From Allolobophora icterica (Eukaryota > Annelida > Clitellata > Crassiclitellata > Lumbricidae), in the NCBI GenBank assembly GCA_963556255.1, contig OY744609.1, positions 9,595,283 to 9,659,282 of the forward strand: a DNA stretch of 64,000 nucleotides, given 5' to 3'. Positions 30,601-40,390 of the stretch are shown piece after piece. The first letter of the stretch is position 1, and each line of letters begins with the position of its first letter. The position numbers and the translations under genes are program-made. Under the pieces are notes generated by a model. The model had not been told where the DNA came from, ran no database searches, and worked only from the letters and a program-made list of their open reading frames with translations.

Positions 30601-33600
30601 AATGTTCACTGTGGAAAAATAGTTGCATATTGTTGATTTTTTTTAGTTAAACTTTTTAGTTAGCAACTAAAATTTTTTAAGTTAAACTATGGTTTTAACT
30701 AAACTATTTAAAAAAAATTAAACTTCTTCCTTAACTAAACATTTTTAGTTAAACTAAAAGTTAGCAACTTTTTAGTTAACTATTGCCCATCACTGAGCAT
30801 AGCATTACATTGCGCTTAGCTTTTAAGTACTGTAATGCTTTAGAAATTTCAAGATTATGCTTAGGTTCCCTAGGGTATGTACAGAAAATAATTAACAGAA
30901 AATAAACTCCTTTTAACACTGTGTATATACACACAGAAACTGCTACAAAAAATTAAAGCAGGAGGGATCTTCAGAGTTCAGAAATCAGAGTACTTACAAC
31001 ATTCGTAGCAGTTGGCGTAACATACTTGGCAGTTGCGAACCTGCCAAGACCTTCCCTAAACACAAATATCCTCAGAGGATCACATGACGTCACCAGCGCG
31101 TAGATGCGCAGATCAAACTTAAAGCCATCGATGAGAAATGGCTAAAACAAAAAGGAAGAAAAATGGTTTAATATTACTCATTTATAATCAATAATAGTTT
31201 TGCAGGATTAGGGCACAAAGTCTAGTTAACCAAAAGGGTTTGAAAATTTGGATTATTACATACCCGGATTTGCACCTTGCTATTTATCACACACAGTCAT
31301 ATCTCAGGCACGTAAGTGTTACCATGTAATACTCTAATGTACTGATGAAATGTCATACTGTACACTGTAATAGAATGATCAAGGAATGCAGTAGTAGCAT
31401 ACTGTAATAAAATGTTATCCATAGTGAAGTAAATAGTGTCCCATAACATGATGTAATGGAGTAACAGTATGCTGTAACATGATTTAATGATACAACAGTA
31501 TGCTGTAAGTATGCTTCGATATGATTTATACAGTAACAGTATACTGTGATACAAAATAATGAAGTAGTAGTATGCTGTAACAGTAGTCCGTGGAGTAACA
31601 GTATGCTGTAATAAAAGGACTTAACACAGTAAGAGTAGGTCTACAGATGGTTGACAAGAATGGGTCACAATCCACAGTGGAAAGCAAAATATCTGTATAT
31701 CTGTCAGTTTTAGTAATCAATTATTCTGGTAAGCTGAAAGCTAACAAAGATAGATGGCCCATCGTTTCGACACTAGCAACATACGAAAGCCACAACAGAA
31801 ACCACCTTAGCTGGCTAATTCTTAGTATCATCGATCTTAACTACGGCAGTTCAAAGCTGTCCTCAATAGAAGAGCCCTTGAATAGAACTTCAACATAAGC
31901 TTATTATAAACGTGGATCACAGACATGAAGTATCCGGCTAATGAATTTTCTACCTTTGTATTCTAATGAGATTTGGTTTGAATTAAAAACTCATGCATAG
32001 GATCTTACAGAAGTTTAATTAATCTGCTGATATCGTGTAAAAACAACTAACATGCTCCCCTAGCACGTAATTGGAAATTTATCAGCTGGTATCTAATTCA
32101 CATGCACCGCAAAGCAGGAGGTAGACCGCCGTAGGTCTTTGGAGAAATCTCAAGAGGCACTTCACACCCCCACCACATGAAATATCTTCCTTGTTCATTA
32201 ACAGGCCATAATAATTGATTACAATAAAAGTCATTAATCAACAGGTAGTGTTGTTCATAATTGCACCAACTGTCTGAACCATTGGAACAGAGATAAAACT
32301 AGTAAGTAAGTAAGTCTAGTCAGAGAACTTCTATAGCGACACTTAGTATTAGTCGATAGTCAGTGTAAAAATTCTAGGGTGAATCCAGATCTAGTTAAAA
32401 GAGAGAAGGAAAAAGACGACAAAGGAAGAGCAATTTGTCAATTGTAGAAAGGAGATAAGACAACAATTCAAACAACACTTCACAGAAATATATGACCAAA
32501 CCTCACAACAATTTTAAAGAGAACAAGATACACACAGGGTGCATCACATTCGCTTGATATTCACATGGTACATTCTGAAGCACATAGGAACATGGGCGAG
32601 CATATTGAAGCCATATAATTCAAGCTCTATTGAAGCCGTTTGGAGTATAACCCGAGCATGCTCTCTGAACCGACAGGTAATACAACCAAAGATAAACAAG
32701 TTGGCAATGCATATTATGTCTGCTATAAGTACTCACAAAGTAATAAGTAAACTTAGAATTGCAAAATAACATATGATAAATATACAAAAGCCACATGGAC
32801 TCTGGCCAGAGTAATGCTTGGTCATTAAAAACCGAAAAAGAACATGCCCAAAGATTATTAATGAGTTGGCAAAGTGCCAGATGAGGAGCATTCATCTACC
32901 TTTGACAGGTACTGCTGACAGAGCATATGTTCATGCGGCTTTATGTCTTTAGGGTTTTTCGTCAGCCAGATTCCCCTGCCTTGACAACCACTCTCTGGCT
33001 TCAGGATATATGTCTTGTTCTTCTTTTGTCTTGTGTATGCCAGGAAATCGCCATGACTAAAGTTAAGCAACAATGGCACATCAACGACAGAGTCTAGCTC
33101 TGTTATACACGATTACTATTTTTTTCATTGTTTTTTAAACCTTGTAAGTTAACAATCGTAATGATAATCTCGAGATTTCTACAGCACCCACAAAGGCAGA
33201 GTTGCAGGAACCAGCTTATTCACAGGCACTCAGTCGAAACAAATCAATAGGCAGTAAGGTTAGTCGGTTCAAAGTCAGGATCAGGCAGACAGTCTGACGG
33301 CTAAGGTGGATGGGTGTAGAATCAGAGCGACAAGAGAGGTAAGGGTTTGTGCAATGATCTCTTGAGACTGATCAATGATCAATTGAGATTTTAATAAGCT
33401 CTGGAGATTTAAGAAACTAGATACTGAACAACCAATGACAGAAACATCAGCTAGAACTTTTTGTTTAAAGTTAAATAAAACCTCAAGCTGTCATGGTGTC
33501 TTTATGTCACGTGACGAGGTCAAAAGGCACGTGTAAAAAATCTTACTCGGCAGGAAGGCACCAAGATCTTGGAAAGATGTTGTAATCCTTGGGGAAAAGT

Positions 33601-36600
33601 TTCAGCATACGGTTCATGTTACGAGCCAACAGATCCTTCCGACAGAGTTCGCTCATTCCGGGAAAATGATTGATTTTCTTAAATATTAAAAAAATCACCT
33701 GATCAAGAGCAGTTAACTGATAGGTTACCTTCTTCATAGATGCCATTAGCAGACAGTCAGTTATCCTAGCTCTGTATTACATCCATAGTTTATTCACTGG
33801 CAGAACTTCTCATGCAGACTATGAACAGAATTACTAAAATGCCCCCTCTGGGTATCATCTCATTTAACAAACCCATTATAGCCTGACTGATTCTCTGGTT
33901 TCCAGGCCAAATGGATTTCAACCATGACTCTCCAATGGATGACTATTCTTGACTACAATTTCACTTGACGTGACCTAGTGCATTATGATAAAGGCCGGCG
34001 CTATAGAAGTTAGATTAGATTAGATTGGATTGGATCACCATAGAGGTTTCCATATTAGTTCAGATCAGATAATATCAGACCTTATTACTCCAATAGTAAT
34101 ACAATACAATACAACTGCATTTGATATTGCCCCTCATGCAAACTTAAGAAGTGTACACACGTGACCATGAAACAGAACATCGATGGCACTGAACAATTGT
34201 GCATGAAGGACTTGCTCAAGGTCCATACATAGTAATCACCTTGGAGTTAAGTAATGCCTAACATGGTCTCTAACGATAGCAAGATATAACAATCTTCCTG
34301 TACATTAACGTTCTGGAAACTGAAGTTGTTCAGAAATACTGAGAAAAAAGAGAGTTAATTCAATTAAATATACAAAAAATCACTGTGGTAAAACTAACCT
34401 GATATCGTTTCATATCCATGACTCGTTCAAGGCTGACGGAGAAGTCCGTCCAGTAAAGATTCCAATCCTCTTCATCGCCAACATCTTTGAAGCCATAACG
34501 GCGAGCGGCTCGGCGAACTACAGGACCAGCCAAACACACAACCAGTCCAACTCAGCAAACAGAGAAAATTCTCAGTTAGAGTGATAAAGGTGGCAAAACT
34601 ATTATTATGTCATATGTACTTCAATAAAGTCAACAAAGGTGAAGGTTAATGAAGATTAATGTTCTAATTATATTTTGTTTTTCCTTCTAAATGTCTTATA
34701 TGTAACGCTTTAATTAGTATATCTTAGGTTGATCATTTGTCACTGTACATTTGTATTATGTTACAGGCGGACTGTTGTTAGTTGCTGTTTAACAACACTG
34801 TGTCATAGCAAAGATGATTAGCGTCGCCCTCCTCCTTTCTCCAGGCTTTGGACTGGCACTACCATAGGAAACCTTGTGGCGGAGTTTTGGACTGTTGTCT
34901 TTTCACACCTGCCTTTTGTAACTTATCGCAGAGATATTATACACTGTTCTTAACATGTTATAACTGGTTTCAATAAAGATGAAAAGGTGAAAGGCGAATG
35001 TGATAGTAACACAAATGTCTATAGAAAAGCCTCAGAGGCATTGCAGTATAGTTTGTTTAACATATTTTGTCTAACTTGATTAGTTCGTTAAAGTTCCTCT
35101 CACATTAATGCCCGTAACCATTTAGTAATATTAAGAACTAATTACTTTTCAAAATCAGAAGCTCTATATATAACTCTTGCTGCTGCTAGTCCTCACATGT
35201 TTGTGTTTTTAGCTGTATGCAAACATAAATACTGAATGCTGTGTTTTGAATTACAAAGGAGTCACATGCTGGAATTGATGAAGGTATTATGTTACCTGAG
35301 TCGTACTTGCAAGCCGTTAAACAAATATACAACAATCTGAAATGCAAAAACAAAAGGGTGCTTAGGTCAACAAAGTTCTGCGCATTTTTAAAAAACCTGG
35401 TTATATCAATAATGCATTTATACGTTCTTCATATTACAATAATAAAAGTAATAATGCATTGTCAACATTCAAAATAACCTTGACTAACGAAGTAATATCA
35501 CACGTAATACAATTCAAGTTTTGTGCAGGGTTAAAAAACTACATATGCCAATATATGTATACAGGTATATCTGTTGACTATTACTTTGTGCTGTATATAA
35601 AACGCAGTTATTTTTAGCAGTAGGACAGCCATAAGCACAATGCGTTTCTACGCACTAAAAATGTGCTATATGAAGTGTTTTGATACATAAATAAGCAAGT
35701 AATTTCTGTAATGATCTCTACAGTAGTTGGTCACTTTGGTTATTCAGTTCCACTGCATATCAGAACAGAACAGAAAGGGAGTTATGGGAGACACTATGGC
35801 CATGTCCCCATCTCAGTTTAGAAAGCTAAAAATAAAGGGCACCTGAGCAGGAGCAGAACCGTGGGTCACACTGGCCAATGCCACCTCTTATGGGGCATTG
35901 TAAATGCCCTTAGATGGGCATTAACATCACTTATATTATCACGGGCAGATGCAGAGAGAACACACATGTAATCATCCCAGAGTATAAGAGAGTGGCATGA
36001 TTGTATGATGCTGATAAGTTGACACTTGTAGAAACACAATATAGGCCAGTGCAGTGACCTGTTTTGCTCTTTGAGTGGTGCTATATAAATTTCAGTCACA
36101 ATTAATCATGAAGGTAATCATGGCTAAGATGAAGATGACGACAACGATGGTGATGATGATGAAGATGACAAGGAAGATGACAGAAATGATAACAGTGAAG
36201 TAGAATTGTAAGTGGATAAACGTAAAAAGCAGGTGGAGTTGGAGTAAGATGTAAGTAGAATAATTAAGGTAGAGCTGAAATACTTCAGCTCACTTTTTTC
36301 TCTTCCTTTTCTTCTTCTGTTTGTCCCCGTCAGCCGGGGGCTCCACTGTGGCCAGGGTGACCTGACTCTCTGGCTTTGAGATTGTTGTACTCAATTTCTC
36401 GGCCTCAACCTCTCCCAGTTCCTCGCCATACTCAGGCCGATCTTTCTCACCTATATCATGCAAAGAAGCGTTGCTCAGTTTTTTAAGCTAAGAAAACCCA
36501 GTACATCAGAAGTCAGACTACACAACACAGCCTCACTTCCGATCTCTCTGTGTTGTTTCCTATCTCAGTTTATGTATGTATTAGGTATCCATGTGTTGTA

Positions 36601-37544
36601 TATATGTATATATACATATATACAACACATAGATATATTTACATATACATATATATATATATAATTATATATATATGTATGCATGTATTAAGCCATATAA
36701 CATAGTGTTTTAAGTACCTCACAAAGGCGCTGCTGAAACTGCGGCTGAGGCCAGTTTATGCACATTTAAGTAATCATAATATTATGTATGTTGGGTAAAA
36801 AGTAATTAAAAATAAAATATTTAAATAATGAGGGATCATTTCTACCTTTGAGAAAACAGTAATAATAAAATATAATAATAACAATTTAAAAATAATAATA
36901 ATAAATAATAATGAATGCGATTTGGCTATTCCAAATTTATGTCATACGCTGTCTTCAGCCAATTTTTTTAGGATTGTACTTACCTCAGGTAAAAAATTAC
37001 TAGTAATAACAAAGTTATAATAGAAATGATGACCAACAAAAGAAAAAAAAGATCAGTCCCTTAAGATAGCCCTGGGGCAGCCATGGGTATGAAGAGTTTA
37101 GCAAATTCATTTTCTTAAGCACGGGCATATGAGGACAGATGGCCAGTCCTCTCCCTCGCTGTCTCAACTTCGCATCAACAGCGAGCAGTCAATGTACTCA
37201 TTATAGCTGAGTTGGCTAAGGGGCGAAGGTGAAGCAGAAATCTCGACAAAAATTTCCACCCTGGTTGGGATTTGAACCCCGACCTCTCAATGGACATTCT
37301 AGCACTCTAACCACTACACTACCATGAACTCCAAGATATACCTAGAATGTTTACGTATCTAATAGAATAGATGACCTTCAAAGTCCGGGATGACAAGCGA
37401 TGACGTCTGGTTGTCATCCGTAAGAGTCAGAATGCTGTCTTCATTGTTGGCGTCATCCTGATCACAAACAGTGTTCTCCTCAGCATCGCTATCAGAATCA
37501 GAACTCGAGTCGCTCTCCCGATCGATCACGCTACTTTCCTCCAT
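18654..37544 (-). CDS. TTLL6/13-like: Tubulin polyglutamylase of the TTLL6/TTLL13 type, about 15 coding exons
   Basis: Exons: 37589-37376 (ATG 37544), 36450-36294, 35336-35296, 34517-34399, 33677-33547, 33056-32900, 31141-30998, 29768-29683, 28945-28720, 27185-27004, 26580-26395, 25373-25217, 21487-21254, 20705-20466. All GT-AG, all phases fit, giving 743 residues before the uncertain last exon. The enzyme adds glutamate side chains to tubulin in axonemes and other stable microtubules. Marks: [42 protein letters not shown]-grasp [16 protein letters not shown] (about 220-235), [46 protein letters not shown] and VNHSPSFT, where E410 and N412 should bind Mg-ATP. A basic helix ([15 protein letters not shown]) fits the microtubule-binding extension. 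The N-terminus is Asp/Ser-rich, then Lys-rich. TTLL6 versus TTLL13 is not settled. Introns carry SINEs, MITEs and satellites. Confidence 0.93.
18996..19450. repeat. (TG)n / (TA)n microsatellite tract
   Basis: GT-rich DNA flanks about 25 uninterrupted TA units at 19238-19287. Long His/Thr/Tyr/Ile frames across it are artefacts of the repeat. Lies in the last TTLL intron. Confidence 0.9.
20165..20300 (-). mobile_element. tRNA-derived SINE, family 1 (with tRNA-like head)
   Basis: Read on the minus strand, the head has an A-box-like TAGCCAATTGGTTAAAGCG and a B box GGGTTCGAGCC, then the family core ACTGTGTAGGGACCTGGAGC and AAGTCCTTCACTCACAGTTG. Related copies lie at about 25845-26060, 34100-34245 and 61948-62121, all on the minus strand. 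Lies in the last TTLL intron, in the sense direction of that gene. Confidence 0.8.
20750..20820 (-). mobile_element. Fragment of a short repeat with a GGCGCTGAGAAATC-type 3' tail
   Basis: GAAACTTCTCAGCGACACACAAAATCC matches, in reverse, the dispersed tail GTGGCGCTG(T)AGAAATCTCGAGATT seen also at 33160-33310, 41600-41740 and 48405-48470 (same strand). Likely SINE or L2-related. Confidence 0.5.
21008..21142 (-). mobile_element. Short hAT-like element, family D, copy 2
   Basis: A 135-bp element running from CACTGGCGTAAACTTGTCC to GAGTCTACACCTATG, with flanks CTAATAAT and CTCATAAT (7 of 8 match). It matches 2043-2183 in reverse orientation, including the C-rich centre. Lies in a TTLL intron. Confidence 0.75.
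22093..22215. repeat. 36-bp minisatellite, three full units
   Basis: Units start at 22093, 22129 and 22165 (GTATAACAATATAACACAAC, ATAACAAGACAACATA) and are nearly identical; a partial fourth follows. TTLL intron. The Cys/Tyr-rich frames across it are artefacts. Confidence 0.9.
23165..23295. repeat. Imperfect 40-bp tandem repeat
   Basis: Three units of AGTAGGATGATCAATGATCG, ATCACTGCTTATGG follow the hairpin repeat at 23118-23160. TTLL intron. Confidence 0.75.
23701..24045 (+). mobile_element. hAT-like non-autonomous element, family G, copy 1 (uninterrupted)
   Basis: A 345-bp element starting CAGTGTGAGATTTGT and ending ACAATTCTCACCCTG, flanked by CACTTATC and CGTTTATC (6 of 8 match). It matches the element at 39446-40382 along its whole length and shows what the empty element looks like. 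Lies in a TTLL intron. Confidence 0.85.
25845..26062 (-). mobile_element. tRNA-derived SINE, family 1, most complete copy
   Basis: On the minus strand: a decayed tRNA head (AATGGTAAGAGCGCTTGGCC), the core CACTGTGTAAGGACCTTGAG, a middle part ending GGAGGGCAATATCAAATACT and a 3' tail of TGTATTGTATTG repeats. It lies between TTLL exons. Confidence 0.8.
26645..26840. repeat. Long inverted repeat in a TTLL intron
   Basis: AATAAGTAATTCCCTAAGTT, GTCATCTTG is mirrored by CAGGATGACATAAGTTAGGG, AATTACTTATT around a loop of about 8 bases (arms about 26733-26763 and 26772-26803). The mirror continues outwards through TCATCATCAT/ATGATGATGA and AATAATAAT blocks, so the whole 190 bp is roughly palindromic. 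It may be a foldback DNA element. Confidence 0.75.
27266..27813. mobile_element. piggyBac-like non-autonomous element carrying a (CATA)n microsatellite
   Basis: The ends are CCTCTTCGCTGCGG and CCGTCGCAGTGAAGGGG, a 13-bp inverted repeat with a few mismatches, and each is flanked by TTAA (27262-27265, 27814-27817). TTAA targets and CCYTTYNCTGCG ends are piggyBac features. Almost the whole inside (27345-27770) is CATACATA-type microsatellite. No transposase. Lies in a TTLL intron between the exon at 27004-27185 and the next one upstream. Confidence 0.75.
28000..28250 (-). mobile_element. tRNA-derived SINE, family 2, copy 1
   Basis: On the minus strand the head reads TGTGTAGTGGTTAGCTTGCC (A-box-like), then GGTTGAAATCCTAACCAGGG (B box), followed by a body with GTACATTGAACTTGATCGG and a 3' part. 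It matches 37075-37325. TTLL intron. Confidence 0.75.
28672..28712 (-). mobile_element. hAT-like terminal fragment next to a splice donor
   Basis: On the minus strand it starts CAGGGGTGTAACTTTAG and continues AAAGTGGGGGGTACCAAATT. A near-identical segment (CAGAGGCGTAACTTTGG onwards) is at 47107-47152 on the minus strand. It begins 7 bases into the intron after the TTLL exon ending at 28720. The other end was not found. Confidence 0.55.
29450..29600 (+). mobile_element. L2-type LINE/SINE 3' tail
   Basis: GAAGTGGTGCTATATAAATT followed by TACTATTACCATTACC repeats is the conserved 3' end of L2-clade LINEs and the SINEs that use them. Similar tails occur near 36065-36095, 40145-40170 and 46350-46375 (plus strand) and 20405-20445 and 43455-43500 (minus strand). 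Confidence 0.6.
30125..30997. repeat. Local duplication on both sides of the family A element
   Basis: GCTTAGCTTT, GTGCTTTAGAAATTTCGAG, TTATG, TTCCC, then CAGGAGGGA and GTCAGAGATCTACT at 30130-30235 recur in the same order at 30815-30997 with more spacer. The right copy ends at the real splice donor of the TTLL exon 30998-31141; the left copy carries a changed version of that site. Confidence 0.65.
30258..30795 (-). mobile_element. hAT-like non-autonomous element, family A, copy 2
   Basis: A 538-bp element from CAGCGATGGGCA to TGCCCATCACTG with the perfect 8-bp target duplication AGCATAGC at 30250-30257 and 30796-30803. Reverse orientation to the copy at 1276-1841. It sits between two copies of a locally duplicated TTLL intron segment. 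Confidence 0.93.
31300..31640. repeat. Degenerate CAGTATGCTGTAA repeat
   Basis: The word AGTATGCTGTAA or near variants appears about ten times, separated by ATGAT- or AATG-containing spacers of 20-35 bp. TTLL intron; no coding signal. Confidence 0.6.
31641..32860. other. TTLL intron, nothing distinct
   Basis: No repeat, exon or RNA gene was recognised in this stretch. Confidence 0.4.
33160..33320 (-). mobile_element. Short dispersed repeat, related to 41600-41740
   Basis: Both places share GAGATTTCTACAGCACCCACAAAGG-like text, then GGAACCAGCTTATTCACAGG and a Cys-poor GGCAGTAAGG/GGCGGGGAGG end. Read on the minus strand it finishes in the tail GTGCTGTAGAAATCTCGAGA, like L2-mobilised SINEs. Confidence 0.6.
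33850..34040 (+). mobile_element. LINE 3' end with (TAGAT)n tail
   Basis: GGCCGGCGCTATAGAAGTTA then GATTAGATTAGATTGGATTG. The same kind of end is seen at 54060-54217 and 63495-63540, so these share a LINE lineage. TTLL intron. Confidence 0.6.
34100..34250 (-). mobile_element. tRNA-derived SINE, family 1, 5'-truncated copy
   Basis: Carries the core GGACCTTGAGCAAGTCCTTC (minus strand) and the TTGTATTGTATTG tail but lacks the tRNA-like head. TTLL intron. Confidence 0.75.
35296..35336 (-). CDS. TTLL6/13-like: 41-nt micro-exon of the TTLL gene
   Basis: Acceptor TTTTTGCATTTCAG and donor GTAACA frame 41 bases that encode [13 protein letters not shown]. The bases complete a Lys codon from the exon at 36294 and start a Val codon finished by the exon at 34517. 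The peptide matches the start of the TTL domain of TTLL6/13 (a C-K/R-Y-E/D-S/V-V-R-R-A pattern). Without it the two neighbouring exons cannot be joined in frame. Confidence 0.88.
37075..37325 (-). mobile_element. tRNA-derived SINE, family 2, copy 2
   Basis: On the minus strand: TGTAGTGGTTAGAGTGC (A box) and GGTCGGGGTTCAAATCCCAA (B box), then a body with TTGAGACAGCGAGGGAGAGG and GCCCATATGCC-like text. Lies between the first two TTLL coding exons. A truncated third copy is at 58310-58420. Confidence 0.8.
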
Positions 37545-37660
37545 GATAAATGAATCATTAGGTGATTCCAACAGTCTCAAGTTTGGCAACTGTAGAATTT
37601 ATTCGTTGCGAAGTCTCTTGGGAAACTAAATAACACGAAGCTTCAATATATTTTTTTCAC

Positions 37661-37697
37661 CCGAATGTAGTCCTCAGGAAGAGCCGAACAGCAGTTC
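37661..37697 (-). other. Candidate 5' untranslated exon of the TTLL gene
   Basis: On the minus strand TGTTTCATTTCAG is followed by 37 bases without ATG and then GTGAAAA, a plausible acceptor and donor pair just upstream of the first coding exon (acceptor TTCTACAG at 37590). Inferred only from splice signals. Confidence 0.45.
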
Positions 37698-38172
37698 CTG
37701 AAATGAAACATTGAAGTATAAGCTGATTGTAATTGTACTGTAATTGAACATTTTTTACAGTGCCGCTCAAAGAGCAAAATAAATCAGAGGTGCTCAATTA
37801 TCCTGAAGCATTTCTAGAAAGGGGCTATATGAATATTGTACATAGATATATACCTACATACATATACATACATACATATACACATTCATACGTACATACA
37901 TGTACATCAACAATTGCATTCAAGTAGACCATGAAAAAATAAATACCCACTGTGAATTAAAGCATGTCGAGGCAATCTGAAACGACCTCAATGGATTTGG
38001 TTGAGCAACATAATTACTGTATATGTTAAAGAACTAATGTATATGAAAAACAAATCACAGTTTGCCTCTAACAAACAGATGGCATACATTTCTTTAACTG
38101 CATTCCTGGTAGCTGTGCAATCAATACTGGATAAACATGTTTGCATTGCAATTATATGTTATTCATTATAAT

Positions 38173-38385
38173 TAGGGCTGTGGATTTTAATGATTAATTA
38201 ATTGATTAATCATTAGAAATTTTAATTGATGCAGTAACTGATATAGTAACTGACTAGGTGACTATATTTTAAACAGTTTTTCATGCTTAACATAACAGAT
38301 TCCAAATTAATCGAATTAAAATTGATTAATTGAAATTAAACTTAGGAGATTAATTGATTAACTTGTTTAATCAGTACCAGCCCTA
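38173..38385 (+). mobile_element. hAT-like non-autonomous element, family E
   Basis: A 213-bp element starting TAGGGCTGTGGATTTTAATG and ending AATCAGTACCAGCCCTA. The perfect 8-bp target duplication ATTATAAT lies at 38165-38172 and 38386-38393. The inside is rich in ATTAATTGATTAAT words in both orientations. It lies upstream of the TTLL gene. Confidence 0.9.
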
Positions 38386-38399
38386 ATTATAATTACTAA

Positions 38400-38931
38400 C
38401 CTTACACAACTCCTTGAATCATATCAACTGAAAATCTCTGACCTCTTCCTCCACCAATCAAACACCTCCACGCCCAATATCGCCCCTTACTCAACTGTCC
38501 ACAACCTTGGCATAACCTTTGACCCACATCTCTGACTTTCAAATCACATCTCCAACCTCTCACCCACCTGCTTCCTGCACATTCGTGACCATTGCCATAT
38601 TCGATCAATGCTTGATTTTAAAGTTGTGTCTACCATCACAACTTCCATTGACTATTGTACTTCCCTCTTCCTGAATCTTGAATCTAATCAATTAAGCAAT
38701 TTCACCTCAATCAAAATGCATTTGCCCAAACTGTCACAAGGATACCAAGCATCACCGAATCACTCCTGTCTATAAATCACTCTAATGGCTGAAAATTCCC
38801 AGACACATTACAAAGCTCTCTCTATCTGTCTCTCTCTCTCTCTCTCTGTCTTTCTCTGTGTCTCTGTCTCTCTCTGTATCTCTGTGTCTCTTACTCTGTT
38901 TTCTCTCTAGAGCTGTGTCTCACTCTGTATC

Positions 38932-38998
<67 letters not shown>

Positions 38999-39168
38999 CA
39001 GTCATTGTCTGTCTGTCTGTCTCTCTCTTTCTCTCTCTCCAACCTATAACTCTCTGCAACTCTCAACCTATGTATCTTTTGCAAACACTATTCGCTCATC
39101 CCTCACTACTCAATCCTGCTCCTACCTCACTCTTGCCTATAACTACCCACCTCAAATTCTCTAACTGA

Positions 39169-39214
<46 letters not shown>

Positions 39215-39445
39215 CACAGTACTTGCTATGACGCCACTCAACCTGTGCTCAGCAGTGCCTTACAAATGTCATATACCTCATTGCAGAATCCCTTCTGAAT
39301 TCTACAAATTTTCTGTTCTTCCACTCCTTCTGTCCTTCACCCACCATCGTCTGTGGCAAACCCTTCCGCTTAGCATTCCTCAAGCTCTCCATTCAAAACT
39401 AAAGTCTCGCCTTTACAAGAAATCTTGCCCAGACGCACCCTATCT
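38400..39445 (+). mobile_element. Decayed L2-type LINE, end of the reverse transcriptase ORF
   Basis: Read in shifting frames with stops, the plus strand gives LGITFDPHL, SNHISNLSPTCFLHIRD, IDYCTSLFLNLES and WQTLPLSIPQALHSKLKSRL, which follow the thumb and C-terminal parts of L2-like LINE proteins. Two microsatellites, (TCTG)n at about 38930-39000 and (ATC)n at 39172-39213, have grown inside it. Non-functional. Confidence 0.75.
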
Positions 39446-40382
39446 CAGTGTGAGAATTGTAGAAAAAAGACTGTTGATGAGTTTGATCCATGTAGAGTTG
39501 AATATTTTATCCGTTTTTGCAAACTAAGCTAAAATCCTTAAAGTGATGACATCACCAAATTTATTAGTATACAATTCACATGCTCACAAATCTCACAATC
39601 GAGTTATCTCACGATCTCTCTCTCACAATGCTATGGTGGCTCTTGGGCATGCTTTCGTCACCAGTAGACTTGATCACTGCAGTGCGGTACTTGTAGGCTA
39701 ATTGGGCGCCTTGATAGGGTCTCCGCTCAGCAGCTCGCCTCATTGGCCACCTTCCTAAAAATGCACCTGTCTCTGCTTTTATGCGTGATGTCCTTCACTG
39801 GCTCCCTGTTTCTCAGCGCATCTCCAATTGAGTTGCTTCACTTGTCTGGCAGTGCCTTCTTGGCTGTGCTCCATCCTACCTGTCTGATCTTTGTTGACCT
39901 GTCTCTGACCTTGCAGCCCGTCGAACTCTCTGCTCGACAGCAATGGGGGAGCTTTTGGTCCCTGTGCTCGCACTGCTATTAGACAGTGTCATGCCTTTTC
40001 GGTTGTGGGGCCCTCCATCTGGAATGGCCCTCCCTCTAGGCCTGCGCTTGCTGCCACGGTTAAACTCGCCTGCTTTTTGTAAGTCCCTCAAATCACATTT
40101 CTTTAGCTGTGGCTGGGCTGGGATAACCTCTAAGTAGGTATCTTGAAGAGGTGCTATGTCAAATTCTCAGAATGAACGAATGAATGAATAAACCAGATCA
40201 TTACTTTATTAGTAACCCACAAAGTGAATTGTGAAAGAAAATGCTAAAATATATGCACAATATAATCACACTAGCACAGCTTGGGGGTTGTGGTTGGAAA
40301 CGACCTCTGTGGTGTGTAATGAAGACTAAACTGGGGGTCCTAAGAAATACTAGGGGTTGAACCCCCAACAATTCTCACCCTA
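39446..40382 (+). mobile_element. hAT-like element, family G, copy 2, split by a LINE fragment
   Basis: Ends CAGTGTGAGAATTGT and ACAATTCTCACCCTA; perfect target duplication CCCTATCT at 39438-39445 and 40383-40390. Compared with 23701-24045, the sequence is interrupted after CTCACAAT (about 39599) and resumes at AAACCAGATCATTAC (about 40189). Confidence 0.9.
39600..40190 (+). mobile_element. L2-type LINE 3' end nested in the family G element
   Basis: Frame-shifted pieces read AFVTSRLDHCSAVLVG, VLHWLPVSQRISN, VGPSIWNG and FCKSLKSH, which are L2/CR1 C-terminal patterns. It ends in GAAGAGGTGCTATGTCAAAT and GAATGAATGAATAAA, an L2-like tail. Non-functional. Confidence 0.8.
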
Positions 40383-40390
40383 CCCTATCT

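Noticed and set aside
39743..39982. 79-residue hydrophobic frame that could pass for a small secreted protein
   Set aside because: Part of a decayed L2-type LINE 3' end with frameshifts.
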